Of a stretch of DNA of 42,741 bases, positions 16,223-24,871 are shown one piece after another (position 1 is the first letter of the stretch; each line of letters opens with the position of its first letter). The notes beneath the pieces are model-generated. The model was not told the DNA's origin, searched no databases, and worked only from the letters and a program-made list of their open reading frames with translations. The stretch is from the NCBI GenBank assembly GCA_004292745.1, contig RDXH01000008.1, positions 1 through 42,741 of the forward strand. The letters run 5' to 3'. The position numbers were made by a program, and so were the translations under genes. This DNA is from Oscillatoriales cyanobacterium (GTDB lineage: Bacteria > Cyanobacteriota > Cyanobacteriia > Cyanobacteriales > Microcoleaceae).

Positions 16223-16753
16223 ATGAAAATTAAACTCGATCGCTGGCAAAAATTTTTAGGCATCCTGTGCAGCATTGTCTCAATAATTGTCCTATTTCAG
16301 TCGGCGATAACTCCTGTTTCAGCACAGCATATCTCCAGCATACCTGGACAAACCATCGTAGCCTTTGCACCCAACATACCGGGCGGCGGATTAGATTTTC
16401 ACGAAGCAGCCGGAGGACACACTTTAGAGAAACACGTTGGTAAAACAGAAGCGGAACTAGCACAGCGACTAGCCAAGGATAAGAGAATTTCTGCCGCGTC
16501 TTCCTTTACCTATCGTTCCGTGGCTGAATCGGCGATTGCGGAAGCAATGGAAGAAAAGAAAAGTGCGATCGACTCCTGGGTAAAAAAACGAAGCAATCGT
16601 TATACAATCGAATACGATACCCACAGAATAATTGGCATTACACTCACCCGCCGCGCTTCCAAAGCAACTTCCACATCTAGACTGAAAATTGTCCTCCAGC
16701 GCAGCACCAAATTATCTCCCGGATACTTTATTCTCACAGCTTATCCCCTATGA
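16223..16753 (+). CDS. Secreted RNase A-superfamily toxin (CdiA-CT type)
   Basis: A 176-residue protein. Residues 1-34 form a Sec signal peptide (KIKLDRWQK, hydrophobic core FLGILCSIVSIIVLF, cleavage site TPVSA before Q35). Residues ~54-176 match the bacterial CdiA-CT RNase A domain: LDFHEAAGGHTLEKHVGKT, SSFTYRSVAESAIAEAM and ILTAYP at the end. By alignment with what I recall of the Yersinia kristensenii CdiA toxin (His175, Arg186, Thr276, Tyr278), the active site would be His71, Arg82, Thr172 and Tyr174, with identical 11-, 90- and 2-residue spacings. The toxin would degrade RNA of neighbours. ATG 16223 is the start because it begins the signal peptide. Unlike known CDI toxins it has no large carrier protein. 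The stop overlaps the immunity gene by 4 bp. Confidence 0.88.
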   Translation: MKIKLDRWQKFLGILCSIVSIIVLFQSAITPVSAQHISSIPGQTIVAFAPNIPGGGLDFHEAAGGHTLEKHVGKTEAELAQRLAKDKRISAASSFTYRSVAESAIAEAMEEKKSAIDSWVKKRSNRYTIEYDTHRIIGITLTRRASKATSTSRLKIVLQRSTKLSPGYFILTAYPL

Positions 16754-17049
16754 ACGATCGATTTCCTGAATTAACCCAATTTTTCAGTTCTTACTTTCAT
16801 CAAGACTGGCCACTAGAAGCCAGCAGTGCTAGCGAAGTAGTGGAAAATTACCTCCATAGCGAATCGCCAGAAACTATTGAAACTGTATTAGCAGAACTTA
16901 ACCAACTGCTAGAAATGTCGATCGCAGAACCAGATTTAGAAACATTGATTCTGGAAGAATTAGGATGTTACTACGAGCCCAGCAGCGAAAATCTAACAGT
17001 CAAAGAATGGTTGGAATCGGTACAACAGTCTTTGAGCAATGCCAGTTAA
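16750..17049 (+). CDS. CdiI-like immunity protein
   Basis: A 99-residue acidic protein starting MNDRFPELTQFFSSYFHQDWPLE, the opening of a CdiI immunity family that pairs with RNase-type CdiA toxins. It is all-helical by eye (VVENYLHSESPETIETVLAELNQLLEM; a C-terminal YYEPSSENLTVKEWLESVQQSL) and has no signal peptide, as expected for a cytoplasmic inhibitor of an incoming toxin. Its ATG overlaps the toxin TGA (ATGA), so translation is coupled and the producing cell is protected. The negative charge fits binding to a basic RNase. I infer direct binding to the upstream toxin. Confidence 0.87.
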   Translation: MNDRFPELTQFFSSYFHQDWPLEASSASEVVENYLHSESPETIETVLAELNQLLEMSIAEPDLETLILEELGCYYEPSSENLTVKEWLESVQQSLSNAS

Positions 17050-17105
17050 ACTCTAACATCCACGGTCAATAAATCTGTTCAAACTGACATCTTGCCTATA
17101 TAAAA

Positions 17106-17126
17106 GAACGGGCAAGATGCCCGTTC
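17106..17126. repeat. Perfect palindrome after the immunity gene
   Basis: Arms GAACGGGCA and TGCCCGTTC surround AGA. It differs from the 16121-16141 palindrome by one base per arm. Together they bracket the toxin-immunity pair. A weak terminator role is possible, but no T-tract follows. Confidence 0.8.
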
Positions 17127-17150
17127 TACAAACAATCATATCGTTGACCG

Positions 17151-17350
17151 CGTTGCATCGGAATGATTTAACCTTACTATAGCAATCCTAAATCATTTGT
17201 GAATTTCTTACTCCCTCCCCTTCATAAGGTCCGGGTTGGGGTGGGGTAAAAAACTTTACGACTCCTGCAAGGACTGCTATAGAACACAGAGGACACAGAG
17301 GGAGAGAATAGAGATATGAATACAGGACGATGCTACCGGATTTGATATCA
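17151..17350. mobile_element. MITE-like element, second copy, interrupted by a nested MITE
   Basis: The left end GTTGCATCGGAATGATTTAA and the right end GATGCTACCGGATTTGATAT match the copy at 12114-12293, as does the interior (CACAGAGGGAGAGAATAGA; TGAATACAGGACGATG). A 100-bp foreign block at 17180-17279 splits it. Nothing else of note is seen between 17050 and 17402 apart from the palindrome at 17106. Confidence 0.75.
17180..17279. mobile_element. Nested 100-bp MITE with TA target duplication
   Basis: The ends read TAGCAATCCT and, on the other strand, TAGCAGTCCT (one mismatch in 10 bp). TA is duplicated on both sides (17178-17179 and 17280-17281). The sister element at 12141-12150 shows the uninterrupted site CTTACTAGAA with a single TA. 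TA duplication is typical of IS630/Tc1-mariner transposases acting in trans; no transposase is encoded. Confidence 0.85.
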
Positions 17351-17402
17351 ATTCACAAACAATGAATTTTATTGTCCGGTGGGTTCTCGTGCCCGCCCTC
17401 AA

Positions 17403-18728
17403 TCATTTACTAACGGTTAATAAATAACCTTCATGTAGATTGAAGTTAGGAATGACATAACTCAAATCATTTTTAACAACCGATACAGTTTCTTCTTTGA
17501 TGCTAACCAGTTTTTGCACTGCGCCTTCTTGATTGTTGGGAATTTTTTCTAATTTTAGACGGATTTTTTGACCGCTTTGAATACCTAGCTGTGGTAAATT
17601 TTTGAGATTTAAGGTGACGGTTGTGGCTGAGGAATAATTGCGATCGAAATAACCCAAAAGTACCTGTGCTTTACCTTCAGGATTTGACTTGCTGGCTAAA
17701 GCGACAACGCGATCGTTATCCGATTTGCTCAGCACCCGCGAATTAACTCCGTCAGCATAAGCTTTGTAAGTCCACCAAGCAGCTCTCGGCTCAAAAGTAT
17801 TGGGAGTCACCATTCCACTCAAAGTATTGTTGAAGCAATTGCTAACTTTATTGGGTCCTTTAGTATCCCAACAAGCTCTGCAAGCACCGTCGGCTTTTGC
17901 GTATTCCAAGTTATAAAAATAACCTAAAATTTCCCCCGGTTGATACTGAGCTAAGTCTCCGATAATCTCGTTGACATAAATCTTTTGCAATTTCAGTTCT
18001 TTGTAAGAGGCACTTTGTTGGAAATTGCGTTTAGCATCAATTACGTGGTCGTCAACAAATGAAATCATCGTGTCATTAAGTTCGTGCCAAGCTAGGAAAT
18101 TTACTTCCAGTTTGTTCGCTTTGCAATAATCCAAAAAAGCAGTGAGATATTCTTTATTGTAGTTAGTAATACTGGGTCCGCCAATCATGGCTGATGGCCC
18201 TAATTCTTGTCGCAGAATCTTGTAAGCTCTTTTGTAGGTTTCAAAAAATTGTTCTCTGCTTCCATTCCAAAACGGATTTCTTAAATCTGGTTCATTCCAG
18301 ACATCCCAAATAATTTTTTTGCCTTTATTTTGTTGAGCTAATTGCCGTATGAATGCTTCCCATGCGGGGTAGTTTTGATGGGGCCAACCTTTGGGATTGC
18401 TGCCGTAGCCCCACAAGTCGCTGACTAATAGTTGAAACTCGGCTCCGCTGGCGATTACGCGATCGTAAATATCGAGTCTCCCAGCCCGCCAAAGTTTTGG
18501 CTGCAAGGGCTTGATGAAGTTATCCGGCGGTTTTGTGGTGTCGATTCCGTGGAGGATGCCACTCATGGATGTTGTGGCTGCTGGGAGTCCGAAATCTACT
18601 GTGACGTTCGATCGCATTTGGGCGATCGATCTTTGCTGTCCCAAGTAGACGATTAACAAAACAGTGACAAGAGCCAAACAAATTGGCAGCAGTTTATGAA
18701 GAGATGGGAACTTGAATGTAAATTGCAT
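17403..18728 (-). CDS. GH39-like glycoside hydrolase, membrane-anchored
   Basis: A 441-residue protein. Residues 13-30 (LPICLALVTVLLIVYLG) form a signal-anchor or signal peptide. The body is a (beta/alpha)8 glycosidase of clan A, GH39-like: the general acid is probably Glu146 in WDVWNEPD and the nucleophile Glu254 in YVNEIIG. The C-terminal ~110 residues (after VVALASKSNPEG) are a beta-rich accessory domain, as in GH39 enzymes. Relatives cleave xylosides, iduronides or exopolysaccharides. With neighbouring glycosyltransferase genes, trimming of a surface or sheath polysaccharide is the best inference. Substrate unknown. Start MQFTFKFPS fits the n-region. Confidence 0.8.
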   Translation of the reverse strand: MQFTFKFPSLHKLLPICLALVTVLLIVYLGQQRSIAQMRSNVTVDFGLPAATTSMSGILHGIDTTKPPDNFIKPLQPKLWRAGRLDIYDRVIASGAEFQLLVSDLWGYGSNPKGWPHQNYPAWEAFIRQLAQQNKGKKIIWDVWNEPDLRNPFWNGSREQFFETYKRAYKILRQELGPSAMIGGPSITNYNKEYLTAFLDYCKANKLEVNFLAWHELNDTMISFVDDHVIDAKRNFQQSASYKELKLQKIYVNEIIGDLAQYQPGEILGYFYNLEYAKADGACRACWDTKGPNKVSNCFNNTLSGMVTPNTFEPRAAWWTYKAYADGVNSRVLSKSDNDRVVALASKSNPEGKAQVLLGYFDRNYSSATTVTLNLKNLPQLGIQSGQKIRLKLEKIPNNQEGAVQKLVSIKEETVSVVKNDLSYVIPNFNLHEGYLLTVSK

Positions 18729-18748
18729 ATCTTTTATGTTCTTTCTTT

Positions 18749-18835
18749 AGTCCGCGGAGGCGGACTTTGTATGTGTAGTAGCGATTTTAATCGCCGATTC
18801 AGTTTTGTAGGTGTAGCAGCGATTTGAATCGCCGA
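18749..18835. repeat. Composite dispersed repeat (AGTCCG hairpin plus two GCGATT..AATCGC palindromes)
   Basis: AGTCCG (18749-18754) pairs with CGGACT (18761-18766). It is followed by two ~38-bp direct units, each containing GTGTAG(T/C)AGCGATT and AATCGCCGA (palindromes at 18781-18794 and 18819-18832). The same modules in the reverse orientation occur at 40639-40688, and the hairpin alone at 8818-8838. It lies between co-directional minus-strand genes. Confidence 0.82.
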
Positions 18836-18840
18836 TGACC

Positions 18841-21800
18841 TTAAAGAACAGATGACACCACTTCAAAACCCTGTATTGATTCCATCAATTGTTGCCACTC
18901 TCCTGAGTTAATTAGCTCGCAAGTATCAAATTTAGCACCCTTTTCTGAAGACAAAATCCCAAAAATAGTCACCCAATACAAGAGAGTTTCTGTGGTATAA
19001 AATGGCGTACACTCCCAAGAAGATTGCAAATGCTTAACCATCTCCGACCTATTTCCGCGATCGCAAGCATCCCAAGCTTTCCAAACTAAATGATAATATT
19101 TTAGCAGCTTATCCACTTCCTGTATCTGCTTTTGAACTTTCGGACTCAGAGAAAGACTGTTGTTTTGAGCGTCCGGTGCCAGGGCCTGTTCAATTACTTC
19201 TACATATTCCCGCAGCATCCGTTCTTCTTTGAATAGTTGTTCAGCTCGCGCTTTGCACCCTTGTCCTGCAAGTCGTCGCAATTCGGGATTTTCCGCCCAG
19301 ATTTCCACCGTTTCTACCAATTCTTTGACTGTTCCTTCAGGATTTATTTTAGGATCGGGGAGCAACTTTCCCGTGTCTCCCAATTCTTCGGGAATACCAC
19401 TGACTGCTGTGGCAATTACGGGTAATCCTTTCGCCATTGCTTCCATAATTGCTAGCGGCATTCCCTCTGCTTCAGAACATAAAATAAAGATATCGCTGGC
19501 ATCGAGCCAATCAGCAATATCCCAGCGCTGTCCTAAGAATTTAACCTGTTCGTTTACTCCCAATTTGCTCGCATTGGCTCTTAATTCAGGCTCCATATTG
19601 TCATGAGTAGTAGACCCAGGACCGGCCCAAACAAAGTAAATTTGTGGCCAAATTGGACGAGATTTCAGTTGGGCGATCGCCTGTAATTGATACTGAAATC
19701 CTTTAATGGGAGTCAATCTCGCCGCCGTGAAACAAACGATCGCATCTTCAGGAATTCCTTGTTCTTGACGCAGGCGTTGGCGAGTTACAAGATTGGGTGG
19801 TTCAAAATAAATGTTGGGTCTGCCGTAATAAATGACTTTTCCCCGTTCTAGAGGCGTTTTAAAAAGGCTTTTGAACAAGTTTAAGTTTTCCTGTGAAACT
19901 GCTACTGCGGCCTTGGCTAACTCGTACTGATAGGAGACGGCATCAAAATAGGGAATTCGATCGCCACGATTGAAAGTTTGATAAGTACCATCGACATAAC
20001 CCAGAGTAACTATGTACGGTATATTTTGCTGAATAGCAACTTGCTTGGCTGCAAAATTGGCGATTGGCCAGCCGTCACTAAATATAATTAAATCCGGTTT
20101 AGCCAGGGCATAAATCTTTTTAGCATCTCCTAAGTTATAAGCAATCCGCAAAAACTCTTTCATCGTGTCAAACTCTAGCCAAATATGTTCTATACCTAGC
20201 TGTTTTTGTTCAGCAATTAAAGGGTTGTCAGTTTTACTTTGCACGCTAACAACTTGGTAGCCTTCCGCAGCCAATTTACATATGAGGGAGTGATTAAACT
20301 GAGCTAAACCTCCCACTCCGTGGTCTTCGGCGTACATTAGTATCCGCGCTTTTTGTGGTTGAAAAATCGAATTAGATGCAGCTTGAAATTGATAAGGATT
20401 ATTGACAGCTAGCACTACGATATCTTGCCATTCTTTTAAATTAGTTAAAGCATAGGAATCAAAGAAATCGCCATTACTTTGGGCAGAAACTCTAAAAGTT
20501 TCCAACCATTTAAAAACAGTTTCGCTGCCAGTATAAGGAGTGTAATGAAGAGATTTTTCCAAACACTCAACCATCTCTGCTAAATATCCATCGCGATACA
20601 TCCGCCACGCAATCCATACTAAGCATTTGTAACGTTCCGCCCGTTTCAATTCACGAATGTGCTGAGGTAAGTCTAGCCTAGCAAAAAATTGCTCCATCAC
20701 CATTTCCATATTTTGCATTACTTTAAATCCACCGGACATGAGATTAGTCTCGTGCTGGCGATAGCAGGTTAATATCTCTTTTAGCCAAACGGACTTGCAA
20801 CCTTTTAAGGCTAAACGTAAGACAAAATCTAAATCTTCTGTTGGCGGAAAGCGAGAGTCAAACCCCCCTAAGCGTTCCCACCATTCTCGCCGCAACATTA
20901 TGGCGCTGGGACGGACAAATTTGTACAAAACTAAGGTTTCTAAATCTAATTTGGGCGATTCTTCCCAAGGCATAACTGGATAGAGGTCTTTGCCGTTTTT
21001 ATCGACTATTAGCCAGCCATTTTGTACCATATCTAAAGAGGGGTCGGCATCAAAACAAGCAATTTGTTTTTCCAGCTTTTCTGGCAGAAAAAAGTCGTCT
21101 CCATCTAGAAATGCTAAAAATTCTCCTTTGGCTAGTTCGCAGGCTCGATTGCGAGCTATTGCTGCTCCTTGATTTGCTTGATATATGTACTGAATAGAAT
21201 CGTAGTAAGGCTCTAAAACTTGGCGAATATTGTCGGTAGATCCATCATCAACGACAAGAATTTCCCAATCTTGGTAAGTTTGGTTTATGGCACTTTCTAC
21301 GGCTCTGACAATGTAGCGATCGCAGTTATATGCTGGGATAATGACGCTGACTCGTACTGTTTTTTTGGGTAGTATGTTAGACATTAACTGTTTCCATTCT
21401 GATAAGTTTCTTAAAGATTGCAGATCGAGGCTAAATCCATAAGCTTTAGAAATAGAAGCTAGACGATTTATCCAATCTATTACGGTTTTTGTAGCAGAGT
21501 AAGGAGTATATGCCAAAGATTTTTGGTAATACTCAACTGCGGCCACGGGATAGCCGCTATAGTACAATTGCCATGCCATCCATGTCAATGCTTCGTAGAA
21601 AGCAGGATTTTTTAAATCGCGGATGGGCTGTGGCAAATCTGGTTTATTGAAGAAATTATGTTTTAATTTAATAAACAGATTTGCTTGTTGGAGAGCTTTT
21701 TTTATTGACACATTTTTGTCATGCTGGCGATAACCGACTGTCACCTGGGGTAGCCAAGCAGCTTCGCAGCCTAAGACAGCTAAACGGATGACTAAATCGG

Positions 21801-22347
21801 CATCATCTACGGAATCAAAGTCTGAATTGAATCCCCCTGCAATTTCTAACCATTTTCGTGAAAACATCATCGCGCTGGGAAGTACGGGCATTTGTACTAT
21901 CCATGTTTCTAGGTCTAATTTGGGGAAATATTCCCAAGGTTTGATATCTGAAATTATCTCTCCTTGTTCGTTAACTAAGTGCCACCCGCTATTGACAATC
22001 CCCAAGGAAGGTGATTCTCTAAATACTGTTACCTGTGCTGCTAACTTATTTGGCAAAAAAAAGTCATCTTGATCTAAAAAAGCAATTAAGTTACCTGTGG
22101 CTTCTTTTATTCCTCTATTCCGGGCGGCCGCTACTCCTTGGTTTTCTTGATAAATGTAGCGAATTCTGTCAAAATAAGGCTGTAATACTCGATGGGTCTC
22201 ATCTTGAGAACCGTCGTCGATGACGATAATTTCCCAGTTTGTATAGGTTTGATTCAGGACGCTTTCTACAGCTTGCACGATGTAGCGATCGCCATTATAT
22301 GCAGGTATAATTACGCTTACTTTCGGTGTCCCCTTGGCCTTTGACAT
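18841..22347 (-). CDS. Trimodular glycosyltransferase GT2-GT2-GT4 with three helical modules
   Basis: A 1168-residue cytoplasmic protein. Residues 9-~235 are a GT2 domain (VSVIIPAYNGDRYIVQAVES, DDGS, the DxD-like DQDD at 92-95). Residues ~332-~560 are a second GT2 domain (VSVIIPAYNCDRYIVRAVES; DGDD at 415-418). Residues ~668-~1055 are a GT4/GT-B domain (VGGLAQFNHSLI; EAEGMPLAIMEAMAKGLPVI). After each domain comes the same ~74-residue helical module (about 250-323, 572-645 and 1084-1157), with W-x-A-W, G..., TPY/TPF, W and a terminal EW. It should build a surface or extracellular polysaccharide or glycosylate protein. It sits upstream of the GH39-like gene on the same strand and is divergent from a TPR-methyltransferase. 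The start MSKAKGTPKVSVII is supported by AGGGAGA 8 nt upstream. Confidence 0.93.
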   Translation of the reverse strand: MSKAKGTPKVSVIIPAYNGDRYIVQAVESVLNQTYTNWEIIVIDDGSQDETHRVLQPYFDRIRYIYQENQGVAAARNRGIKEATGNLIAFLDQDDFFLPNKLAAQVTVFRESPSLGIVNSGWHLVNEQGEIISDIKPWEYFPKLDLETWIVQMPVLPSAMMFSRKWLEIAGGFNSDFDSVDDADLVIRLAVLGCEAAWLPQVTVGYRQHDKNVSIKKALQQANLFIKLKHNFFNKPDLPQPIRDLKNPAFYEALTWMAWQLYYSGYPVAAVEYYQKSLAYTPYSATKTVIDWINRLASISKAYGFSLDLQSLRNLSEWKQLMSNILPKKTVRVSVIIPAYNCDRYIVRAVESAINQTYQDWEILVVDDGSTDNIRQVLEPYYDSIQYIYQANQGAAIARNRACELAKGEFLAFLDGDDFFLPEKLEKQIACFDADPSLDMVQNGWLIVDKNGKDLYPVMPWEESPKLDLETLVLYKFVRPSAIMLRREWWERLGGFDSRFPPTEDLDFVLRLALKGCKSVWLKEILTCYRQHETNLMSGGFKVMQNMEMVMEQFFARLDLPQHIRELKRAERYKCLVWIAWRMYRDGYLAEMVECLEKSLHYTPYTGSETVFKWLETFRVSAQSNGDFFDSYALTNLKEWQDIVVLAVNNPYQFQAASNSIFQPQKARILMYAEDHGVGGLAQFNHSLICKLAAEGYQVVSVQSKTDNPLIAEQKQLGIEHIWLEFDTMKEFLRIAYNLGDAKKIYALAKPDLIIFSDGWPIANFAAKQVAIQQNIPYIVTLGYVDGTYQTFNRGDRIPYFDAVSYQYELAKAAVAVSQENLNLFKSLFKTPLERGKVIYYGRPNIYFEPPNLVTRQRLRQEQGIPEDAIVCFTAARLTPIKGFQYQLQAIAQLKSRPIWPQIYFVWAGPGSTTHDNMEPELRANASKLGVNEQVKFLGQRWDIADWLDASDIFILCSEAEGMPLAIMEAMAKGLPVIATAVSGIPEELGDTGKLLPDPKINPEGTVKELVETVEIWAENPELRRLAGQGCKARAEQLFKEERMLREYVEVIEQALAPDAQNNSLSLSPKVQKQIQEVDKLLKYYHLVWKAWDACDRGNRSEMVKHLQSSWECTPFYTTETLLYWVTIFGILSSEKGAKFDTCELINSGEWQQLMESIQGFEVVSSVL

Positions 22348-22498
22348 TATTTATCTCCCTGTTAATGTATTACTATTGAGTTTATATTAATGTTGCAGAC
22401 ATCGATCGCCTTTGGTGGGTCAGTAGATTTACTTGGTTGAATTTTAACTTAGGTAAGTTGTAACATATACTTTGACAGGTAATTATTACTCCACAGGA

Positions 22499-24826
22499 AT
22501 GCAGAAAGTGAATTCAGAAATAGTAGCACTCGATTTTCAACAACAGGCAGAACTATATTTAGCTTTAGGGAAATTAGACCAAGCGATCGCACTTTGTCAA
22601 CAAATTTTGGCATCCGATCCCAACTCCGCCGAGACTTGCAAAACCCTAGGGAAGGCGCTGCAAGCTCAGGGTAAACTAGAAGACGCAAGGTATTGGTACA
22701 AAGTTGCGATCGCCCTCAAACCCGATTTTGCCGAAGCTTTTGCCAACCTCGGCACTCTCTGTGCTACCTTGGAGCAATGGCAAGAGGCGATCGCCTGTTA
22801 CCAAAAAGCCATCTCCCTACAACCGGACTTTGCAGGATTTTACCGCAATTTGAGCCGCGTATTTACCCAAGTTGGCAAAGCTGAGGAAGCTGCCCATTGT
22901 TGGTATCAAGCACTCATGCTGACACCCGTAGAAATACCAGAAGAATACCTCGATTTAGGCAATACTTTATCCGCACAAAACAAACCAGAATTAGCAATAA
23001 TTTGTTACCAGCGTACTCTTCTTTTAAACCCCAGTTGTTGCGAAGCTTATTATAAATTAGCCGACGCTGCAACCCAGCTACAACAGTGGGATGAAGCTAT
23101 TGCCAACTACCGCCAAGCTATCAAAATCTTACCAGAAATTTCCGAGCTTTATTACAAATTAGGAAATGCTTTGCAAGCAAAGGGACTCTTGCATGAAGCG
23201 GTCACAGCCTACCGGGAAAGTATTGATTTGCATCCCAACTCTTTTTGGTATTATTATAACTTAGGCAACGTTCTGTTCAAATTAGAAAAATGGCAAGAAG
23301 CTCTCATCGCCTACCGCACCAGTGTTGAAATTGACCCCGATTGTTCCTCATGTTACTACAGCATCGGTGAAGCCTGCGACAAATTAGAAAAATGGTCAGA
23401 ATCGGCCGCCGCTTATCACCGCGCTACAGAATTAGACCAGAACTCTTTTGTAGCATTTCACAAATTGGGTGATGCTCTTTTTCAACTAGAAAAATGGTCG
23501 GAAGCCGTGGCTGCATACACAGCAGCGATCGCTATTAATTCAGAATTATTCTGGTCTCAATATAACTTAGCTTTGACTTTAGTTAAAATGGAAAATTTTC
23601 CAGCAGCAATAGTTGCCTATCAGCGGGCGATCGCACTCAATCCAGAATTCTCTTGGACTTACCATAATTTAGGAGAACTCCTCTTAAAAACCCAACAGTG
23701 GAAAGCAGCAGCTAGCGCTTACCAGCGCGCCGTTCAACTCAATCCAAATATTTCTTGGTCTCATTACAACTTAGGTGATGCTTTGAGGGAAATTCACAAC
23801 TGGAACGATGCTGTTTTCGCCTACCTTGGTGCGGTGCAACTAGACCCAAATCTTCCTAATCTTTACACAAAGTTAGGCGAAGCTTTAACAAAAAGAACTC
23901 CTGTAAATTCCGACATAGTAACTAGCTACTACCATCATGGAAAGCAGCCACTACATCCTCTAAAATTTTACTGTGAAGTAGCGCAAAATTTTGCCGAGAG
24001 CGATCGGCTTGACGCAGCAGCAGCATTGTACTTGATGGCATTAGAAATTAGACCTAAAGATACAGAAATATCCCAAAAATTAGAGGATATTTTACAACAA
24101 CAGCGTCAAACAGGGGAATCTAGTCTATTATTAGAGTTAGAAGCTAATGATATTCGCGATCGCTACATTGCCAGAGTCGTCAAAGGCAAAACTTTTGCAG
24201 AAGTAGGTGGATTGTGGGGAACTGTCAACGAAAAAGTATCTGTAGCTAGCAAATATGGTGCAACTTCTTTAACCATGATTGATGTAACACCGATCTCCGA
24301 TCGCTTTTGGCAATATTTTCGCGATCGCATGACAAATTTAAATATTACTAATTATAATTGTATCAGTCAAGATCTCACTCAAATTCAGCTTGCCGAAATT
24401 GACCAGCCTTACGATATAGTTCACTGTGCAGGAGTTTTGTACCATCACCCCCATCCCTTGCAGATTTTAGTTGGCTTACGCCTAATAACTCGCGAGCATT
24501 TAATTTTTACTTCAGCGATTACTCAAGAAGTTATAGAAAATGAATGGGGGCGCTACCAAATTCCAGCATCGGGAGTAATATTTATTCCTGCTTTGGACGA
24601 AGCAGAACGAGCTATTCTAACAGCCTATTGGCAGCCGTATATCTATAGTTCCCCAATTATAGGGATAACGGAAAAAGCAGTTTTTGACATCAACGATTTT
24701 GGGCCATGGTGGTGGCTCCCTACAGCTTCTGCTTTGGAGGCTATGTGTAAAGTAGCTGGATTTAAGGTTTTAGATAAAGGATTAACTAGGGATAATAATG
24801 CTCTGACTTTACTACTAGGTATTTAA
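22499..24826 (+). CDS. TPR-repeat protein fused to a C-terminal methyltransferase-like domain
   Basis: About 775 residues. Roughly residues 10-500 are a long run of ~12-13 TPR units (motif ...A...LG..L..L..W.EAI..Y..AI.L.P). The last ~220 residues form a methyltransferase-like domain with KGKTFAEVGGLWGT in place of motif I, followed by MIDVTP, DIVHCAGVLYHHPHPLQIL and a C-terminal WWWLPT. TPR-methyltransferase fusions occur near glycan biosynthesis genes, where they may modify a sugar or a carrier. The ATG at 22499 sits one base after AGGA; a TTG at 22472 would add 9 residues. It is divergent from the trimodular glycosyltransferase, so the shared 151-bp region probably holds both promoters. 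Substrate unknown. Confidence 0.82.
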   Translation: MQKVNSEIVALDFQQQAELYLALGKLDQAIALCQQILASDPNSAETCKTLGKALQAQGKLEDARYWYKVAIALKPDFAEAFANLGTLCATLEQWQEAIACYQKAISLQPDFAGFYRNLSRVFTQVGKAEEAAHCWYQALMLTPVEIPEEYLDLGNTLSAQNKPELAIICYQRTLLLNPSCCEAYYKLADAATQLQQWDEAIANYRQAIKILPEISELYYKLGNALQAKGLLHEAVTAYRESIDLHPNSFWYYYNLGNVLFKLEKWQEALIAYRTSVEIDPDCSSCYYSIGEACDKLEKWSESAAAYHRATELDQNSFVAFHKLGDALFQLEKWSEAVAAYTAAIAINSELFWSQYNLALTLVKMENFPAAIVAYQRAIALNPEFSWTYHNLGELLLKTQQWKAAASAYQRAVQLNPNISWSHYNLGDALREIHNWNDAVFAYLGAVQLDPNLPNLYTKLGEALTKRTPVNSDIVTSYYHHGKQPLHPLKFYCEVAQNFAESDRLDAAAALYLMALEIRPKDTEISQKLEDILQQQRQTGESSLLLELEANDIRDRYIARVVKGKTFAEVGGLWGTVNEKVSVASKYGATSLTMIDVTPISDRFWQYFRDRMTNLNITNYNCISQDLTQIQLAEIDQPYDIVHCAGVLYHHPHPLQILVGLRLITREHLIFTSAITQEVIENEWGRYQIPASGVIFIPALDEAERAILTAYWQPYIYSSPIIGITEKAVFDINDFGPWWWLPTASALEAMCKVAGFKVLDKGLTRDNNALTLLLGI

Positions 24827-24871
24827 TTCAAAATTCAACATCCAAATTTGTTTTTACAGGAAAAGTGTATC

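Noticed and set aside
22472-22500. TTGACA before the TPR-methyltransferase gene as a -35 box.
   Set aside because: No -10-like hexamer lies 16-18 bp downstream before the start codon.
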